From NCBI RefSeq assembly GCF_014898055.3, contig NW_023601433.1, positions 48,541,876 through 48,605,875 on the forward strand: a DNA stretch of 64,000 bases, written 5' to 3'. Below, in pieces: positions 47,286 through 60,035 of this stretch; the stretch's first letter is position 1, and the number at the start of each line of letters is the position of its first letter. The notes beneath the pieces were generated by a model. That model was given only the letters and a program-made list of their open reading frames with translations, was not told the DNA's origin and did no database searches. This stretch comes from Talpa occidentalis. Taxonomy: Eukaryota > Chordata > Mammalia > Eulipotyphla > Talpidae. The position numbers and the translations under genes were made by a program.

Positions 47286-49160
47286 ACACTCGTTCTAAAT
47301 CAGGCAACATCCAGATATAGCTCACACTCTAATCAGCATCCACGTTCACCCCTGATAATGATGAATTTGGTGTACCAGGGACAGGATCTGTCCCTTGTTC
47401 AGTACAATTTCTTCTATCTGCCACAGAAATTTTGGTCAACATTAACTGAAGAGGAGAAAAAGGCCATACAAACTCTGTCTAAACAACAGAAGGCAAAACT
47501 CAAAATCTTCAATTGCCATAACATTTGGAACATATTGAGAATGAATATGAAACACTTAGAAATATTTTTATAATACATTAAGCGCAAAAAGTGGGTTTAC
47601 AGAATAATGTAGCAATATGATCAGGGTCTATATATAATATTTGCTTATTTACTTACCTATTTAATATGTTTTGGAAAAATATGCCCCAAAACAATAGCAG
47701 TTAATACCTTCAAGTTCAAGACCTAGGAAGAAACAGTTGTGAGGAAGAAGAAGAAGTCTATTCAAAACTGTTATAAAAGCAGAATGTAAGGACATGGCTG
47801 GATTTTTGGTTAGTGGTTACCATGAAGGTTTTACTTAAACTTCTTTGTCTTAAATCTTTTATGAGCCAGTATCTATTCGCCAACATTTAATTTCACAGAT
47901 TCTGTCCATTTCTTCTTCACTCTTACTGTTTTGTTTTTGACTCAATTATTCTTGCTCATGCTTCTGGCTTTGAGTTGCTATTGTCATTTTGCTCAGGAAT
48001 TTGTGTTTCATTTTTTCTTTTCTTATAGAAGAACTCCTTTCAACATTTGTTAAAGAGCAGGTCTGGTGCTGACAAACTGTTAGCTCCTGCTTGTCTGAGA
48101 AAATCTTTATCTCACCTTCAAGCTAGAATGATGATTTTTTAGGATGAGTATTTTTGGGGTGTAGTTCTTGTCTCTAAGGATAGTGAACACTTCCTTCTAC
48201 CTTCTACTCTCTGATTGCCTGGAGAGTGGGTTAAAGTCTGGGGAAATCTTTTTTTTTTTTAAGATTTACCCATTTATTTATACAAGCACTGAGTACAGAC
48301 AGAAGTGCGGGAGGGTGAGAGGATTCACCAGAGTCAGAGCGGGGTGCAGAACAGGCAGAAAGGCCGAAGTACACTGCTGAGGGGAGCAGCGGGCGTGGCA
48401 GGAGAGGTCTGCGTGCCATGTGGGACCCTCGCCAGTGGCCGGGGATCGAACTGGCGCTGCAGAGGCTGCGGCAGCTTCGCAGCCCAGCGCTCAACAACTG
48501 CGCCACGAGGGGAGGCCCTGGGGAAATCTTAATTTGGAAGCTTTTGTTATTTTTTTCCCTTGCTTCCAGTAAAATTTTTTTTTATCTTTGATTTTTGATA
48601 GTTTGACAGTGATGTATCTAGATGTAGATCTTCTTACATTTGAGAATTTGGATGTTCTCTCTGCTTCCTCCACATCCATATTAAATTCACTCTTTAAGTT
48701 TGGGATATTTTCAGTTATTATTTCTTTGACTAGAGTTTCTGCTCCCATCTCACTCTCTTCACCTTCTGGGATTTTAATTATTCTGAAGTTTCCTCATTTA
48801 ATTGAATCTGATGATTCACATAGTTTCTTCGTTTTTTTTTCCTTTTGTCCTGATTCTCTCTCTTTTTCTAAATGTGTGATTCGTTCATTTGAATATTTCA
48901 TATCTGAAATTCCTTCTTCTGCCAGTTTAATTCTATTTAAAGCACTTTCTAAATTTGTCTGCACTTCATTCAAAGTCTCTTTTTGTAATGCTTTTATATA
49001 TATTCAATCTCTTTGGTGAAGAATTCTTTTTTTCCAGGATCTTCTGCCTGCCATCTTGGACCTTCTGTTCTGCCTTTGACTCACCTTCTAATGGCTTTGT
49101 AAACAATAAGCAGAACATTAGTTTAAAACAATAGAAGTTCACTTGTTCACAGTGCTATAG
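47286..49160 (-). repeat. LINE-like sequence interrupting a LINE-1 3'-UTR
   Basis: The part from about 47880 to 49090 is strongly pyrimidine-biased and contains AAGAACTCCTTTCAACATTTGTTAAAGAGCAGGTCTGGTG, a TTTGACAGTGATGTATCTAGATGTAGATC block, TTTTCAGTTATTATTTCTTTGACTAGAGTTTCTGCTCCC and CTTCTGGGATTTTAATTATTC. These are familiar from old L1 sequence in reverse complement. The first part (47310-47680) was not recognised. A SINE (48251-48517) interrupts it. Confidence 0.6.
48251..48517 (-). mobile_element. tRNA-derived SINE, full length, younger subfamily
   Basis: TTTATACAAGCACTGAGTACAGACAGAAGTGCGGG and CGCCACGAGGGGAGGCC. Exact 13-bp duplication CTGGGGAAATCTT (48238-48250 and 48518-48530). Confidence 0.95.
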
Positions 49161-49171
49161 GTCAGCTTGTT

Positions 49172-49437
49172 TTGTTTTTCAAGATTTATTTATTTATGCA
49201 TGCAAGAACTGGGGCACAGGCCAGAGGTGTGGGGGTGAGAGGATTCACCAGAGACAGAGTGGGGAGCAGAACAGGCAGATTGACTGAAATACATTGCTGA
49301 GGGGATCAGCGGGCAAGACAGGAGAGGTCAGCCCTGCCATGGGGTCAGCTCCCTGGCTGGGGATCGAACCTGTGCTGCAGTGGGTGTGGACTGTTTCATA
49401 GTGCTGAGACTTAACCCCTTGTGCCACAGGGAGGCCC
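49172..49437 (-). mobile_element. tRNA-derived SINE, outer member of a nested pair
   Basis: AAGATTTATTTATTTATGCATGCAAGAACTGGGGCACAGGCC to TTGTGCCACAGGGAGGCCC. The left flank CTTGTTTTGTTTTT pairs not with its direct right neighbour but with CTTGTTTTTTGG beyond the second SINE (about 49722), showing that SINE 49442-49705 later went into its right flank. Confidence 0.85.
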
Positions 49438-49441
49438 CCCC

Positions 49442-49705
49442 TTTTTTTTAAAGATTTATTTATTTATTTATATAAGCACTGGGTACAGTCAGAAGTGCGG
49501 GAGGGTGAGAGAATTCACCAGAGCCAGAGCAGGAAGCAGAACAGGCAGACTGATGAAGTACACTGCTGAGGGGAGCAGCGGGCACAGCAGGAGAGGTCTG
49601 CGCACCATGTGGGACACTTGCTGGAAGCCGGGGGTCAAACCAGTGCTGCAGAGGCTGCGGGCAGCTTCGCAGCCCAGCGCTCAACCGCTGAGCCACTCGG
49701 GAGGC
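49442..49705 (-). mobile_element. tRNA-derived SINE, inner and later insertion, younger subfamily
   Basis: TTTATATAAGCACTGGGTACAGTCAGAAGTGCGGG and GAGCCACTCGGGAGGCC. The CCCCCC-TTTTTTTT-AA run appears on both sides (about 49434-49451 and 49704-49721), consistent with its own target duplication. Confidence 0.88.
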
Positions 49706-49734
49706 CCCCCTTTTTTTTTAACTTGTTTTTTGGA

Positions 49735-50530
49735 TATCCTTTTGACTCCACATCTGTGAGATCATATTGTATTTTTCTGTCTGATTCACTTTACTTAACA
49801 TAATGTCCTCAAGGTCCAGGCCCATTCATATTATCACAAGTGAAAAGTTCTTCTATTTTATGGCTAATAATTTATTATTTTACATATTTTATATATTTAT
49901 ATCACATATTTATTCATCTATCCATTGATGGGTACTTAGGTTGCTTCTATATTTTGGCTATTGTAAATAATGCTGTAGGGAACATTGGGATGCATGTATC
50001 TTTTCAAATTAGTGTTTCTACTAACTTGGCAAATACCCAAAAGTGGAATCAGTGGTTCATATGATAGTTCTATTTTTAATTTTTCAAGGAACCTCCATAA
50101 TGTTATCCATAGTGCTTTAACCAATTTACATTTCCACCGACAGAGCTCATTTGTTCCCTTTTCTCCACATCCTCCACGTGTTTCTTATCTTTTTGACAAT
50201 AACCATTCTAACAGGTGTGAGGTTGTACCTCACAATGGTTTTGATTTGCCTTTCCCTGATGATTAGTGATGCATAGTACCTTTCCATGCACCTATTGGCT
50301 ATCTATATACCTTTGTTGGAAAATTATTTATTCAGATCCTCTGCCTGTTTTTTAATCAGATTATATGCTTTTTTGCTATTGAGTTATACAAGTTTTTATT
50401 TTTTGTAGTTTAGATATTATCCCCTTATCATGGTTTGAAAATATTTTCTTTCATTCAGTTTGGTAGCTTTTCATTTTGTTGATTTCCTTTGCTGTGAAGA
50501 ATGTTTTTGTGTTTGATGTAGTCCCATGTA
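49735..50530 (-). mobile_element. LINE-1 3'-UTR, inner part
   Basis: The familiar reverse-complement L1 blocks: TTGCTTCTATATTTTGGCTATTGTAAATAATGCTGTAGGGAACATTGGGATGCATGTATC, TAGTTCTATTTTTAATTTTTCAAGGAACCTCC, CCATTCTAACAGGTGTGAGGTTG, GGTTTTGATTTGCCTTTCCCTGATGATTAGTGATG, and a GATTTCCTTTGCTGTGAAGAATG end. It is the continuation of 47030-47285. Confidence 0.92.
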
Positions 50531-50949
50531 GGGAATGCAGGGAGGATAATTGGTTCATACAGGCCCTGATGCAGCAGTCTTGCTGATCTGTCCTTAATGT
50601 CTTTCAGAGAGAGGCAGCAGAATGGCTGGGGGGCAGCAATAGTGAGATTTGTACCCCACTGTTTTGCATGACCAAGATGTGAGCAAGCAGTGAATAAAAC
50701 AGAATATGGTCAGTTTTGAGCATGCTTCCGGGTATAGCATCCCGGAAGACTGCTTGCTGTGGGTGTGGCCAAAGGGAGGAGGAGCTGAAGGGTGCAGTCA
50801 GAAGGCACCTAGCCAGATGAGTTTTCCATACTAGGAAACTGTGGGGAGGCAACAATCACTCAACAAAGTACCCACCTGCACCCTTTCCAGAGTCAGTCCC
50901 CTTATGACTCCAACAGGAACCATCAACAGCCAGGAAGGAACTTCAACAG
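50531..50949. other. Unassigned sequence
   Basis: No gene or repeat recognised; its base composition is more GC-rich than the adjacent LINE-1. Confidence 0.4.
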
Positions 50950-51391
50950 TGTAGGGGGCAGGACCGGGCACAGTGCAGGTTTTCTGATCCCATGCAGACC
51001 GGGTAAAGGAGGAGTCAGAGTCCTCAGTAGTTTTGCAGGTTTTTTATTTGGGGTTCACCAGGCATATGGCAGGCAGGGGTGCTGGCTGGGGGGCTGGGAG
51101 GATGGCAGGCCTCCCAGCCCCCAGAAAGTCTTCACTCTATCTGGGCTCTCTAGCGTTTGTTCTGCTGCTTCTCGGCTTCTCTTTCGGGTTCTGCTGCTGC
51201 TGGCTGGGGCTGCTGGCGTCCCCCCCGTGACGCCGCCCTTAAAAGCACAGTCTTAGCTCAGCTGAATCCCATCTACCTATGCCCACACCCTACTCCAGGT
51301 GCCCGCCATCAGGCATGCATTCAGGACAAGGATCCATCATCTATCCTGATGGCGGAAGGGCAGAAAAGCCTGATATTTTCTTTACCCTACA
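50950..51391 (-). mobile_element. Solo LTR, family B, copy 4, 5-bp duplication
   Basis: TGTAGGGGGCAGGACC...TTTACCCTACA, flanked by exact AACAG (50945-50949 and 51392-51396). It closely resembles copy 2 (11719), sharing CCGGGTAAAGGAGGAGTCAGAGTCCTCAG and CATCTACCTATGCCCACACCCTA. On the minus strand it has TTTTAAGGGCGGCGTCACGG at the promoter position. The AATAAA of copy 3 is weaker here. Confidence 0.93.
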
Positions 51392-52889
51392 AACAGCAAC
51401 AGCAAAATAAGCACTTTTGTACCTTTTTACTTATCATACTTACCCTTGTATCTCAAATACACGAGGGCAAGAAGCAGAAGGTGAAATAAACAAAAAGCTA
51501 ACCATGCCCCCCTCCTTTCTCCTAGGTTCTGGGTGCCTCAACAGTTTTCAGAGAAAGGAAGGAAATGACATGAACCCTAAACCTGATGATAGCACATTAC
51601 ATGTTTGTCTTGATGCAACTGCATTTTTTTTGACACCTGATAATGACTGAGACACTCTGAGTTCTATCATCAAAGAAAGAAATGGAGATTCAACAAAGCA
51701 TGCTGGAAGGTCATGTTTAGAGAAAAAATAAAACCATTTCATGTGTGTTCCTCACCAAATTCATACCACTTCATAAGCCAGTTACATTTACAATGACTGA
51801 ACTCTCATCTTTCAAGATTGGACATACTCAGTTCCAGTTACTTCAGAGAGGGAGAAATCCAGAGAGTGAACTTTGGTTATAAAGCCCAAACATAGGCAGT
51901 AATAAATACACACTTGCCCAAAGTGTATATGTGGGTGCATATGTGAGTGTGTGAGTGTGTGAGGAGAGTGTGTATATGGTAGGAAGATTCACAAAGAGGC
52001 ACATGCCTAAGGCAAAAGGTGAAAGAAATGAAATAAGTGGAGGTCATGTCAATGAGCTCTGACAAAAGAAAAACAAGATTTTAAAAAGGAGACGGGAAAG
52101 TAAAAAGTTTAGCAGCAATTTGGATTTTCATTTATGAACCAGGATCTTAATGTAGGGAGAAGATCCAAACATGATGTACTGTTATTGAGGTTTCCAGAGT
52201 TACAAACTTTATTCCCTCCCTAGCCATTTGTCTCTTTGTTAGTTTAATAATTTTCCACAGCTGTTGTGTAATATAACTGCTGATGTACTACTGAGCTAAT
52301 TTCTCCCAGCCAGTCCTGCTTCCAAGGAAACTAATGGGAAGAGACAACACCAGGGTCTTCCCTGCAAACCTGCGAAAGCTTGCAAATTGGGTCACAGTGT
52401 GCTTATTGCTGAAGGGAACAACTTAGACATGCTGTCATCCCCATTTAATTTTTTTCCTTTGTTTTTCCCTTCCTTGTAAATAGCACATCTTTCTCTTTGA
52501 CTTCTAAAGAAATCTATTTCATTTTTTTCTTGCTGGCTCTTTAAGAAAAAAAAAAAAACACTAGGCCTAAAAAGTGAAAATATTTATTTTAGGCACAACT
52601 CGCTTTTCATCTTATAAAGAGCACGGTTTCTATTTCTTATGTCTCCCTGAAAGCATTTTACGATTATTTCTTGTCCTCTGGTTTCCCAGTTGTATGACTT
52701 TAACACCATTCCTGAGAGGCAGCTGTTTCCAGAATACTAAGCAGTTTATTGAGTTCATGAGAATTGTGACCGTTGGCAGCACCCACCTTCACAGTCACTT
52801 TCATTCCAATTTGCTGACTTCCACAGGAAGCAGTTTCTCCCGGTGTGTCCCTTCATCCAGGAACACGAGCGATCAAAGAGTCACAGACT

Positions 52890-53065
52890 GAGTGCTGGAA
52901 GGGCTCTCAGCAACCGTTTGTGCCAATCCCCTCAAATTCTCATTTACACATGAGGAAACTTAAAAGTGAGACCTTGAGAAATGTAACTGCTTGTTAACTA
53001 GTCACCTAGGAGCAGAGCTGCAATTAGCTCTTAGCAATCCTGAAGCTCTAGTCCCTGATCTGTGT
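52890..53065 (-). repeat. MIR-like or related ancient relic
   Basis: GTGCCAATCCCCTCAAATTCTCATTTACACATGAGGAAACTTAAAAGTGAGACC, CTAGTCACCTAGGAGCAGAGCTGCAATTAG and CTGAAGCTCTAGTCCCTG keep the 'detection of low background: T..ACA.ATGAGGAAACT' core typical of MIR on the minus strand. Family not certain. Confidence 0.55.
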
Positions 53066-53947
53066 GGCTTCCAAGATGTTGGTCTTGATATTACAGCACG
53101 TTTGCCCAAAGGTTGACCCTATGAAATTTCTTCAGTCTTCAGAACAAGTCCTAGATTTCCTTTATTAGATATGTAATTACTACTCTGATTTATGATGTTC
53201 CAACTGAGTGCCGAGTACTGTGTTGTTTCTTACACAGTGACACATTGAGAGAGGTATCATTTTCCCAGATGTTATAAAATTTAGGGGACTGATGAATAGC
53301 ATAGAAAAAAAGATGGCTACATTGATAAAAGAAATCTGTGGAGCAAGTCTTCCTCTTCAATATAATCACGGCAACTAGCCTGGTCAAAATCTGTAGTTCA
53401 CAAAGAAATAAAGGGCTTAAAGAAATATTCTCAGCTACTGAATTATGTAGTGAATTTGGTGTATGTAAATGTGTGTGCTGGTGGTCAGGGGAGTGATTAT
53501 GAAAAATTAAGTCAGGATGAAGTTGGAGGCTAGGGAAGGGCTAGCAGGGTTCTGGAAAAGCACAGGTTTCTTGAAAAGATCAGGAACAGAAATAATGAAG
53601 GGCCTACATGTCCAGGCACACTTCATCTTCCCAATTTGCCAGAAACAAGTCAAGTCACAACCTAAGTAGTCTGCAAAACAGGTTATCTTGCTCTTACTGT
53701 AACACATAAGTTCTAGCCTATCTCCTGTGATTGTTACCTTTTTCTTGCTGTTATTTTGGTAAAATAGATCTACTGAATCTGCCCCTCTGAAAAGTTTAGT
53801 ATAATCTTCTCTCAGGAATTGAAATGGTTTCTCTAGTTTTGAGCTTGCTCACATGTGGGTGAGTTTGTTAATTGCTGCTTCAAATCCTGCCCCAGGTTTG
53901 CCCTGATCCTTGTAGTGAGGGGAATCCAGAGAATTCAGTGAATCACA

Positions 53948-53974
53948 GGGGTGGGGGCGGGGGTGGGGGCAGGG
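53948..53974 (+). other. Predicted G-quadruplex motif
   Basis: Four G runs (4, 5, 5, 5) separated by single T or C bases, then CAGGG. This is a textbook G3+N1-7 pattern with very short loops. Folding is inferred from sequence only. Confidence 0.7.
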
Positions 53975-54526
53975 TGGCAGGAGAAAAAGAAGACAGAGAG
54001 CATCCTAGACCAGCTCTGCTCTATGAAATGCTCCATTGTTTGGTATTTAAAGACAGTAAAACAAAACAGCAAAGACTAAGGAACACTAACAGGCATCAAA
54101 CTAAAAGGAAAGACCCCCCTCCAGAAAGTGTTTGTGTCCAGAAACAAGGCATTCTAATTAAGAACTTAGTGAGACATGTAAAACACTTGGCAGAGAATTA
54201 TTGAAGTAGGAAATTAACAAGCTTCAATCCCAGTATTAAATTAGTCTTCTGGATTCCAAAATCCAAAAATGTATCCTGTGTTGTGTTCTAAATTGAGTGA
54301 AATTATATTCAGGGGAAAAGAAAGGTGAGGGCTTTCTCTACAGAGAGCCATGGGGTCGCCAAGGGAGTGTCAGGAGCAGGCAAGTGTGGAGCCAGATGCT
54401 GCCTTTATTTAAAATGTTGATGTTTCATTTATCATGGATTTTTTTAATTAATATTGATTGAAAATATGTACAAGAATATTATTTATTTTGATTACTGAGC
54501 TATTTTGCTTCTTCTGAAATTTAGTG

Positions 54527-54821
54527 GTTTTTTTTTCCTTTTAAATAAGCATTTTTTTAAAGATTTATTTATTTATTTATACAAGAACCAGGGTAGAGGC
54601 CAGATTCACAGGAAGTGAGAGGATTCACCTGAGACAGAGCAGGGAGCAGTACAGGCAGACTGATGAAATCACTGCTGAGGGGAGCAGCGGGTGCGACAGG
54701 AGAGGTCTGCTGCACCATGTGGGACCCTTGCTGGCCGGCCAGGATGGAACTGGTGCTGCAGAGGCTGCACACAGCCTCACAGTGCAGCTCTCAACCACGT
54801 GCACCACCAGGGGAGGCCCCA
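54527..54821 (-). mobile_element. tRNA-derived SINE, full length
   Basis: AAAGATTTATTTATTTATTTATACAAGAACCAGGGTAGAGGCC to CACCACCAGGGGAGGCCCC. Exact 12-bp duplication TGAAATTTAGTG (54515-54526 and 54822-54833). Between the left repeat and the usual tail lies a longer T/A-rich segment. Confidence 0.93.
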
Positions 54822-54904
54822 TGAAATTTAGTGCTCCTTATGAGCATCTCATTTGCTTTACTCTAGCATCAGACCTGGTAAGGATTCTCATTTATACAAC
54901 TGAC

Positions 54905-55110
54905 GCAGTGACTTGTGTCTTCCCAAAAATGTTGAAGTGTTGACCCCAGCACCTCAGAACGTCACCTTATTTAGAAATAGGAAAGCTAACTTAGGAAAGA
55001 TGGGTCAGAGTTGAAATCAGGGTTCTGACAGCGTAGGAATATGGCAACCCTGTAAAAATTCACCAATCAAGGAGATTAGAGGAAAGAAAACCTCTGAGGA
55101 CAGGTCTGTG
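54905..55110 (+). repeat. MaLR-type LTR relic (MLT1-like)
   Basis: GTTGAAGTGTTGACCCCAGCACCTCAGAACGTCACCTTATTTAGAAATAG matches the early part of MLT1-type LTRs in forward orientation; the rest is decayed. Confidence 0.55.
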
Positions 55111-55197
55111 GTCAAAGCAAGTGAAGCCATGAGTGCTCTCTCAGATAAAAGCTGCTTTTTCTTGAGAAGCCTTTACCCATCTGGGAAGAGCATTTTT

Positions 55198-55457
55198 TTA
55201 AAGACTTATTTATTTATTTATACAAGAACTGGGGTACAGGCCAGATGTGCAGGAGGGTGAGGGATTCACCAGAGACAGTGGGGAACAGAACAGGCAGACT
55301 GATGAAATACACTGCTGAGGGGAGCAACTGGTGTGACAAGAGAGGTCTGCATGCCATGTGGGACCCTCGCCGACTGGCCGGCATTGAACCGGCACTGCAG
55401 AGGCTGTGGACAGCTTCACAGCGCTGCGCTCAACCGCCTGTGCCACCAGGGGAGGCC
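55198..55457 (-). mobile_element. tRNA-derived SINE, full length
   Basis: AAGACTTATTTATTTATTTATACAAGAACTGGGGTACAGGCC to GTGCCACCAGGGGAGGCC. Duplication CTGGGAAGAGCATTTTT (55181-55197) and CTGGGAAGAGCGTTTTT (55458-55474), 17 bp with one change. Confidence 0.95.
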
Positions 55458-55474
55458 CTGGGAAGAGCGTTTTT

Positions 55475-56010
55475 GAGCCCTGCCTCTGACCTCATGCTGT
55501 AACAAACTCCTACTAAGTGGTCAGCTCAGTACTAGTTTCTGTATCAGAAAGAAAGTGTTCAAGAGTTGAAAGGAGGGGTCATATCAGGACATAAGGAAAA
55601 TGTGTGAACAATGTAACTCCCTTGACCTTGTCTTGAGGTTGCCCTTCATGAAGAATTTTGTGTTCTGTTTTTGAAAAGAAAAATAGGAAGACAAGAAAAA
55701 CAGGGAAGGAAGACACATAAACATGAAGAGTTGAAGGTCATTAGCTTTTATCCCCAGCATCATATTTCAGATTGGTCTATAGAGAAACCAACTCTTGTCA
55801 CCCTTAAAATTGCATTGTTTGGAGGAGGCTGATCTCTTTTGTAAACACCTGATACTCTCTGACCAGGACCTCCCTGTTTAAGGTCAGTTCCCTTGCGGTA
55901 TGTAGCTTTTATATTCTCTTACACTCCTAGCTACTGGTGTGATAAAATGAACAGCATCAGTCTCTGCTTTGGGACAGGAGGCCTGACCATCCCCTCTGTG
56001 GGTTAAGGGG
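55475..56010. other. Unassigned sequence before the NUP85 retrocopy
   Basis: No gene recognised. TGTGGGTTAAG at about 55998-56008 could be a mutated piece of NUP85 coding sequence, but alignment is not convincing to the left of 56011. Confidence 0.4.
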
Positions 56011-57507
<1,497 letters not shown>

Positions 57508-58739
57508 TACAAAAACTGCACTATGCCACGCACTAAATGGCACCTAACATTACTCCAATACTATGCAAAGGCCATCCAGAACTACTCTCTCAGACCTCAG
57601 GTTCCTGGGTTCTGCCACCTTTACAATGCCTCCCACAGCAATGCTTTCTAGTGATCAGGACAAATCTTTTTTCTCTAACCTCAAAAGTTTTCAGTCTCCT
57701 CATAAGAACTCTTAGAAGCCAGCTTAGTTTTCTCATAACCAGTATTTCTAAGCTAAAACAACTCATCAGTGGGAAGTAAGAGCCTCAGAAATAGTCCCTG
57801 AGTTAGAACTTAGCTCTTTCTGAGACCAAGGACCCTCAAGGTCAGGGTCTGAGCCTTATTTGTCTTTATTCCACTAATGTATGGAATGATATTCCATACA
57901 CTTACTAGATGGCACTTACTAGATGACCAAGAAACATGTTGATCTAAAATGCTATGCATCAGTCCCTCAATCAGAGGAGTCAGCTGTCCCAAGTGGGACA
58001 GGGGTTTGCCTTTGGGGACAATGACTTCCAAAATTAGATGCTATCATCCCATTTACCTACAACCCTAGAATCACTTGCCTAGTGTTCTTCATTGTAATAA
58101 GAACAAAGACCTATGTTATGATTTGAGATGCTAGAGGCAGTTAGATACATTCTAATTAATTTGGGTGGATTGAATAACCAAAGTAAAGGACTTTGAATGT
58201 TCTGTTATTTGGCTTTCTATTTAAATACTCAATGACTACCTGCTCCTCTGTGTGCTGTGAATCACACAGTGAATAAGTGATTTAAGGAGACTAGTAGATT
58301 ATGCCCGAGAGGGCTTGTCAATATAGCTTGCTATCAACTGCCACTTTACATCAAGGCTAATGGAATGAAATGTAATATGAAATTCTGGTTTGGAGAAAAA
58401 TAAAATAGTGGTTGTCCATTGATTAAATTTACCTGAAAGTCTGACATATCATCAACCAAATGTTGTATTTCTGAATGAGTCATGTACTTTTAAGAGACTG
58501 CCAGGAAAAGGTATTTTTATTTTTGATTGATCTCTGAAAGTGTTTGTTCCCTAAGTTAACTCCTGTGAGCCCCATGCTATGCACTCAGAAACTCCAAATC
58601 TTTCCAGGAAATACTGTGGATCTTGATTATACTTGACTATCTATCCCCTGCTGAGGAACACCAGTAGGATTTAATTTAGCAGTGGGCTTAGGCTACAGAC
58701 CAGAACAGTTCAAACCTCACATTTCACATATGAGGAAAC
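57508..58739. other. Unassigned sequence
   Basis: No gene or repeat family recognised. Confidence 0.4.
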
Positions 58740-59090
58740 CTTTCTGCTGTATTGTCTGTATTGCTTCTTATAGATGCAGTAACAAATTACAACAACTCAT
58801 TTACTTAAAACAATACACTTTTCAATAATCTTACCATTCTATTATCTTCTAGAGGTCAGAAGTCTAAAATAGGTCCACATAGCTGCCGTCTTTCTGCGAG
58901 TTCCAGGGAATAACTCCTTTCCTTTCTCTTTGTAGCTTTCTGAGACTGCCAAATGTCCTTTGGTTTTTATCTCTCCTCCTTCATCTTTAAAACCAACATT
59001 CCTTTACCATATAAGTTAACATATTTCCAGGTCCTTGGAATTTGATTGCAGATGTATTGGGGGAGGCATTATTCAGCCTACTATGTTTTC
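58740..59090 (-). repeat. Old dispersed repeat relic, family not certain
   Basis: ATGCAGTAACAAATTACAACAACTCATTTACTTAAAACAATAC, CTAGAGGTCAGAAGTCTAAAATAGGT and a final GGGGAGGCATTATTCAGCCTACTA follow the pattern of a common mammalian repeat (TGCTGTAACAAATTACCACAAAC...CAGAAGTCTGAAATC...ATTCAACCCATAA). I recognise the pattern but cannot name the family safely; orientation is a guess. Confidence 0.5.
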
Positions 59091-59923
59091 AAAAGAAGAA
59101 ATCTTGTAAACAAGTCAGTGAAATTATTTCGTTTTTCACTGAAAATACTTCTGTCCATTGATGTAATCTTGTCAACTTCTGGCAAGTGTGGCAGTGAGAG
59201 CAGAGAGTGTGGGCACAGGACTTACACCAGCTCTGGCTAACCTGGTAGTGCCATTCACAAGCTTTGAAGGTTGGGAACAATTTGTGAATTGTCCGGGTTG
59301 TTTACTCACAGAAACCTTGAAGGAAATGGAGGCAGGAGAATCAGAAGGTGAGGGAACTGAAATGTCATGATAAGTAATTACATACAAAAAAAATGTGTGT
59401 TCCATCCAAACAGCCATTTCCTTGGCTCTGTTTACCCCTGCAATGTTAGTACCTACAATAAATATTTGATAAATGAGAGAATTAACCTGTACTGTGATGG
59501 CTATTTTATGAATCTGTACTCTGTACAATTTTATGAACCTGTACTATGATGGGAATTCTTTTCAGAAATATACCCTCCAGTATAAAATATAAAATGAAAC
59601 AGACTCAAGAGAAATCTTACAAATATTTTTGACTATAGCAGACATCAGTGCTTTGCCCGCAATGCTTTAGTGGAAGCCATCCCCACAACTTCCAACTGCC
59701 AAATTCTTCTGTGTGCTGCAGGTCCTCTCTGGCCACCATCTGGCAGAGGACAGTGCAGATATGCCAAAGAGTTAATACCTCCCAGAGCTGCCCTCAGTCA
59801 ATGCCTGACAAGAATTAAGAGAAATACTTAATCCCATTAGTTTCTTGGATGAGATAACTCCAAGGTAGGTTCTCCATCATCTTCCAGTGTGCCACTGTAG
59901 GATGGCGCCTCAGAGACCAGGAG
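59091..59923. other. Unassigned sequence
   Basis: No gene recognised. TACAATAAATATTTGATAAATGAG near 59453 resembles an L2/MIR tail but is too short to call. Confidence 0.4.
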
Positions 59924-59992
59924 TCCTCCTTCATCTACAGGAGAAATGTTCCAAGACCCCCAGTGGATACCTAAAACCTCAGATAATACAGA

Positions 59993-60035
<43 letters not shown>

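Larger units (their letters stand above)
51397..54526. other. Unassigned, mostly unique sequence
   Basis: About 3.1 kb without a recognised gene. Contains a possible old repeat (52890-53065) and a G-rich tract (53948-53974), listed separately. Confidence 0.45.

Noticed and set aside
47190..47573. 127-codon open frame with a TEEEKKAIQTLSKQQ-like lysine-rich part
   Set aside because: It begins in LINE-1 3'-UTR and crosses its boundary; no homologous protein recognised.
48588..49019. 143-codon plus-strand open frame rich in Ser, Phe and Leu
   Set aside because: It is the antisense side of pyrimidine-biased old LINE sequence; no domain.
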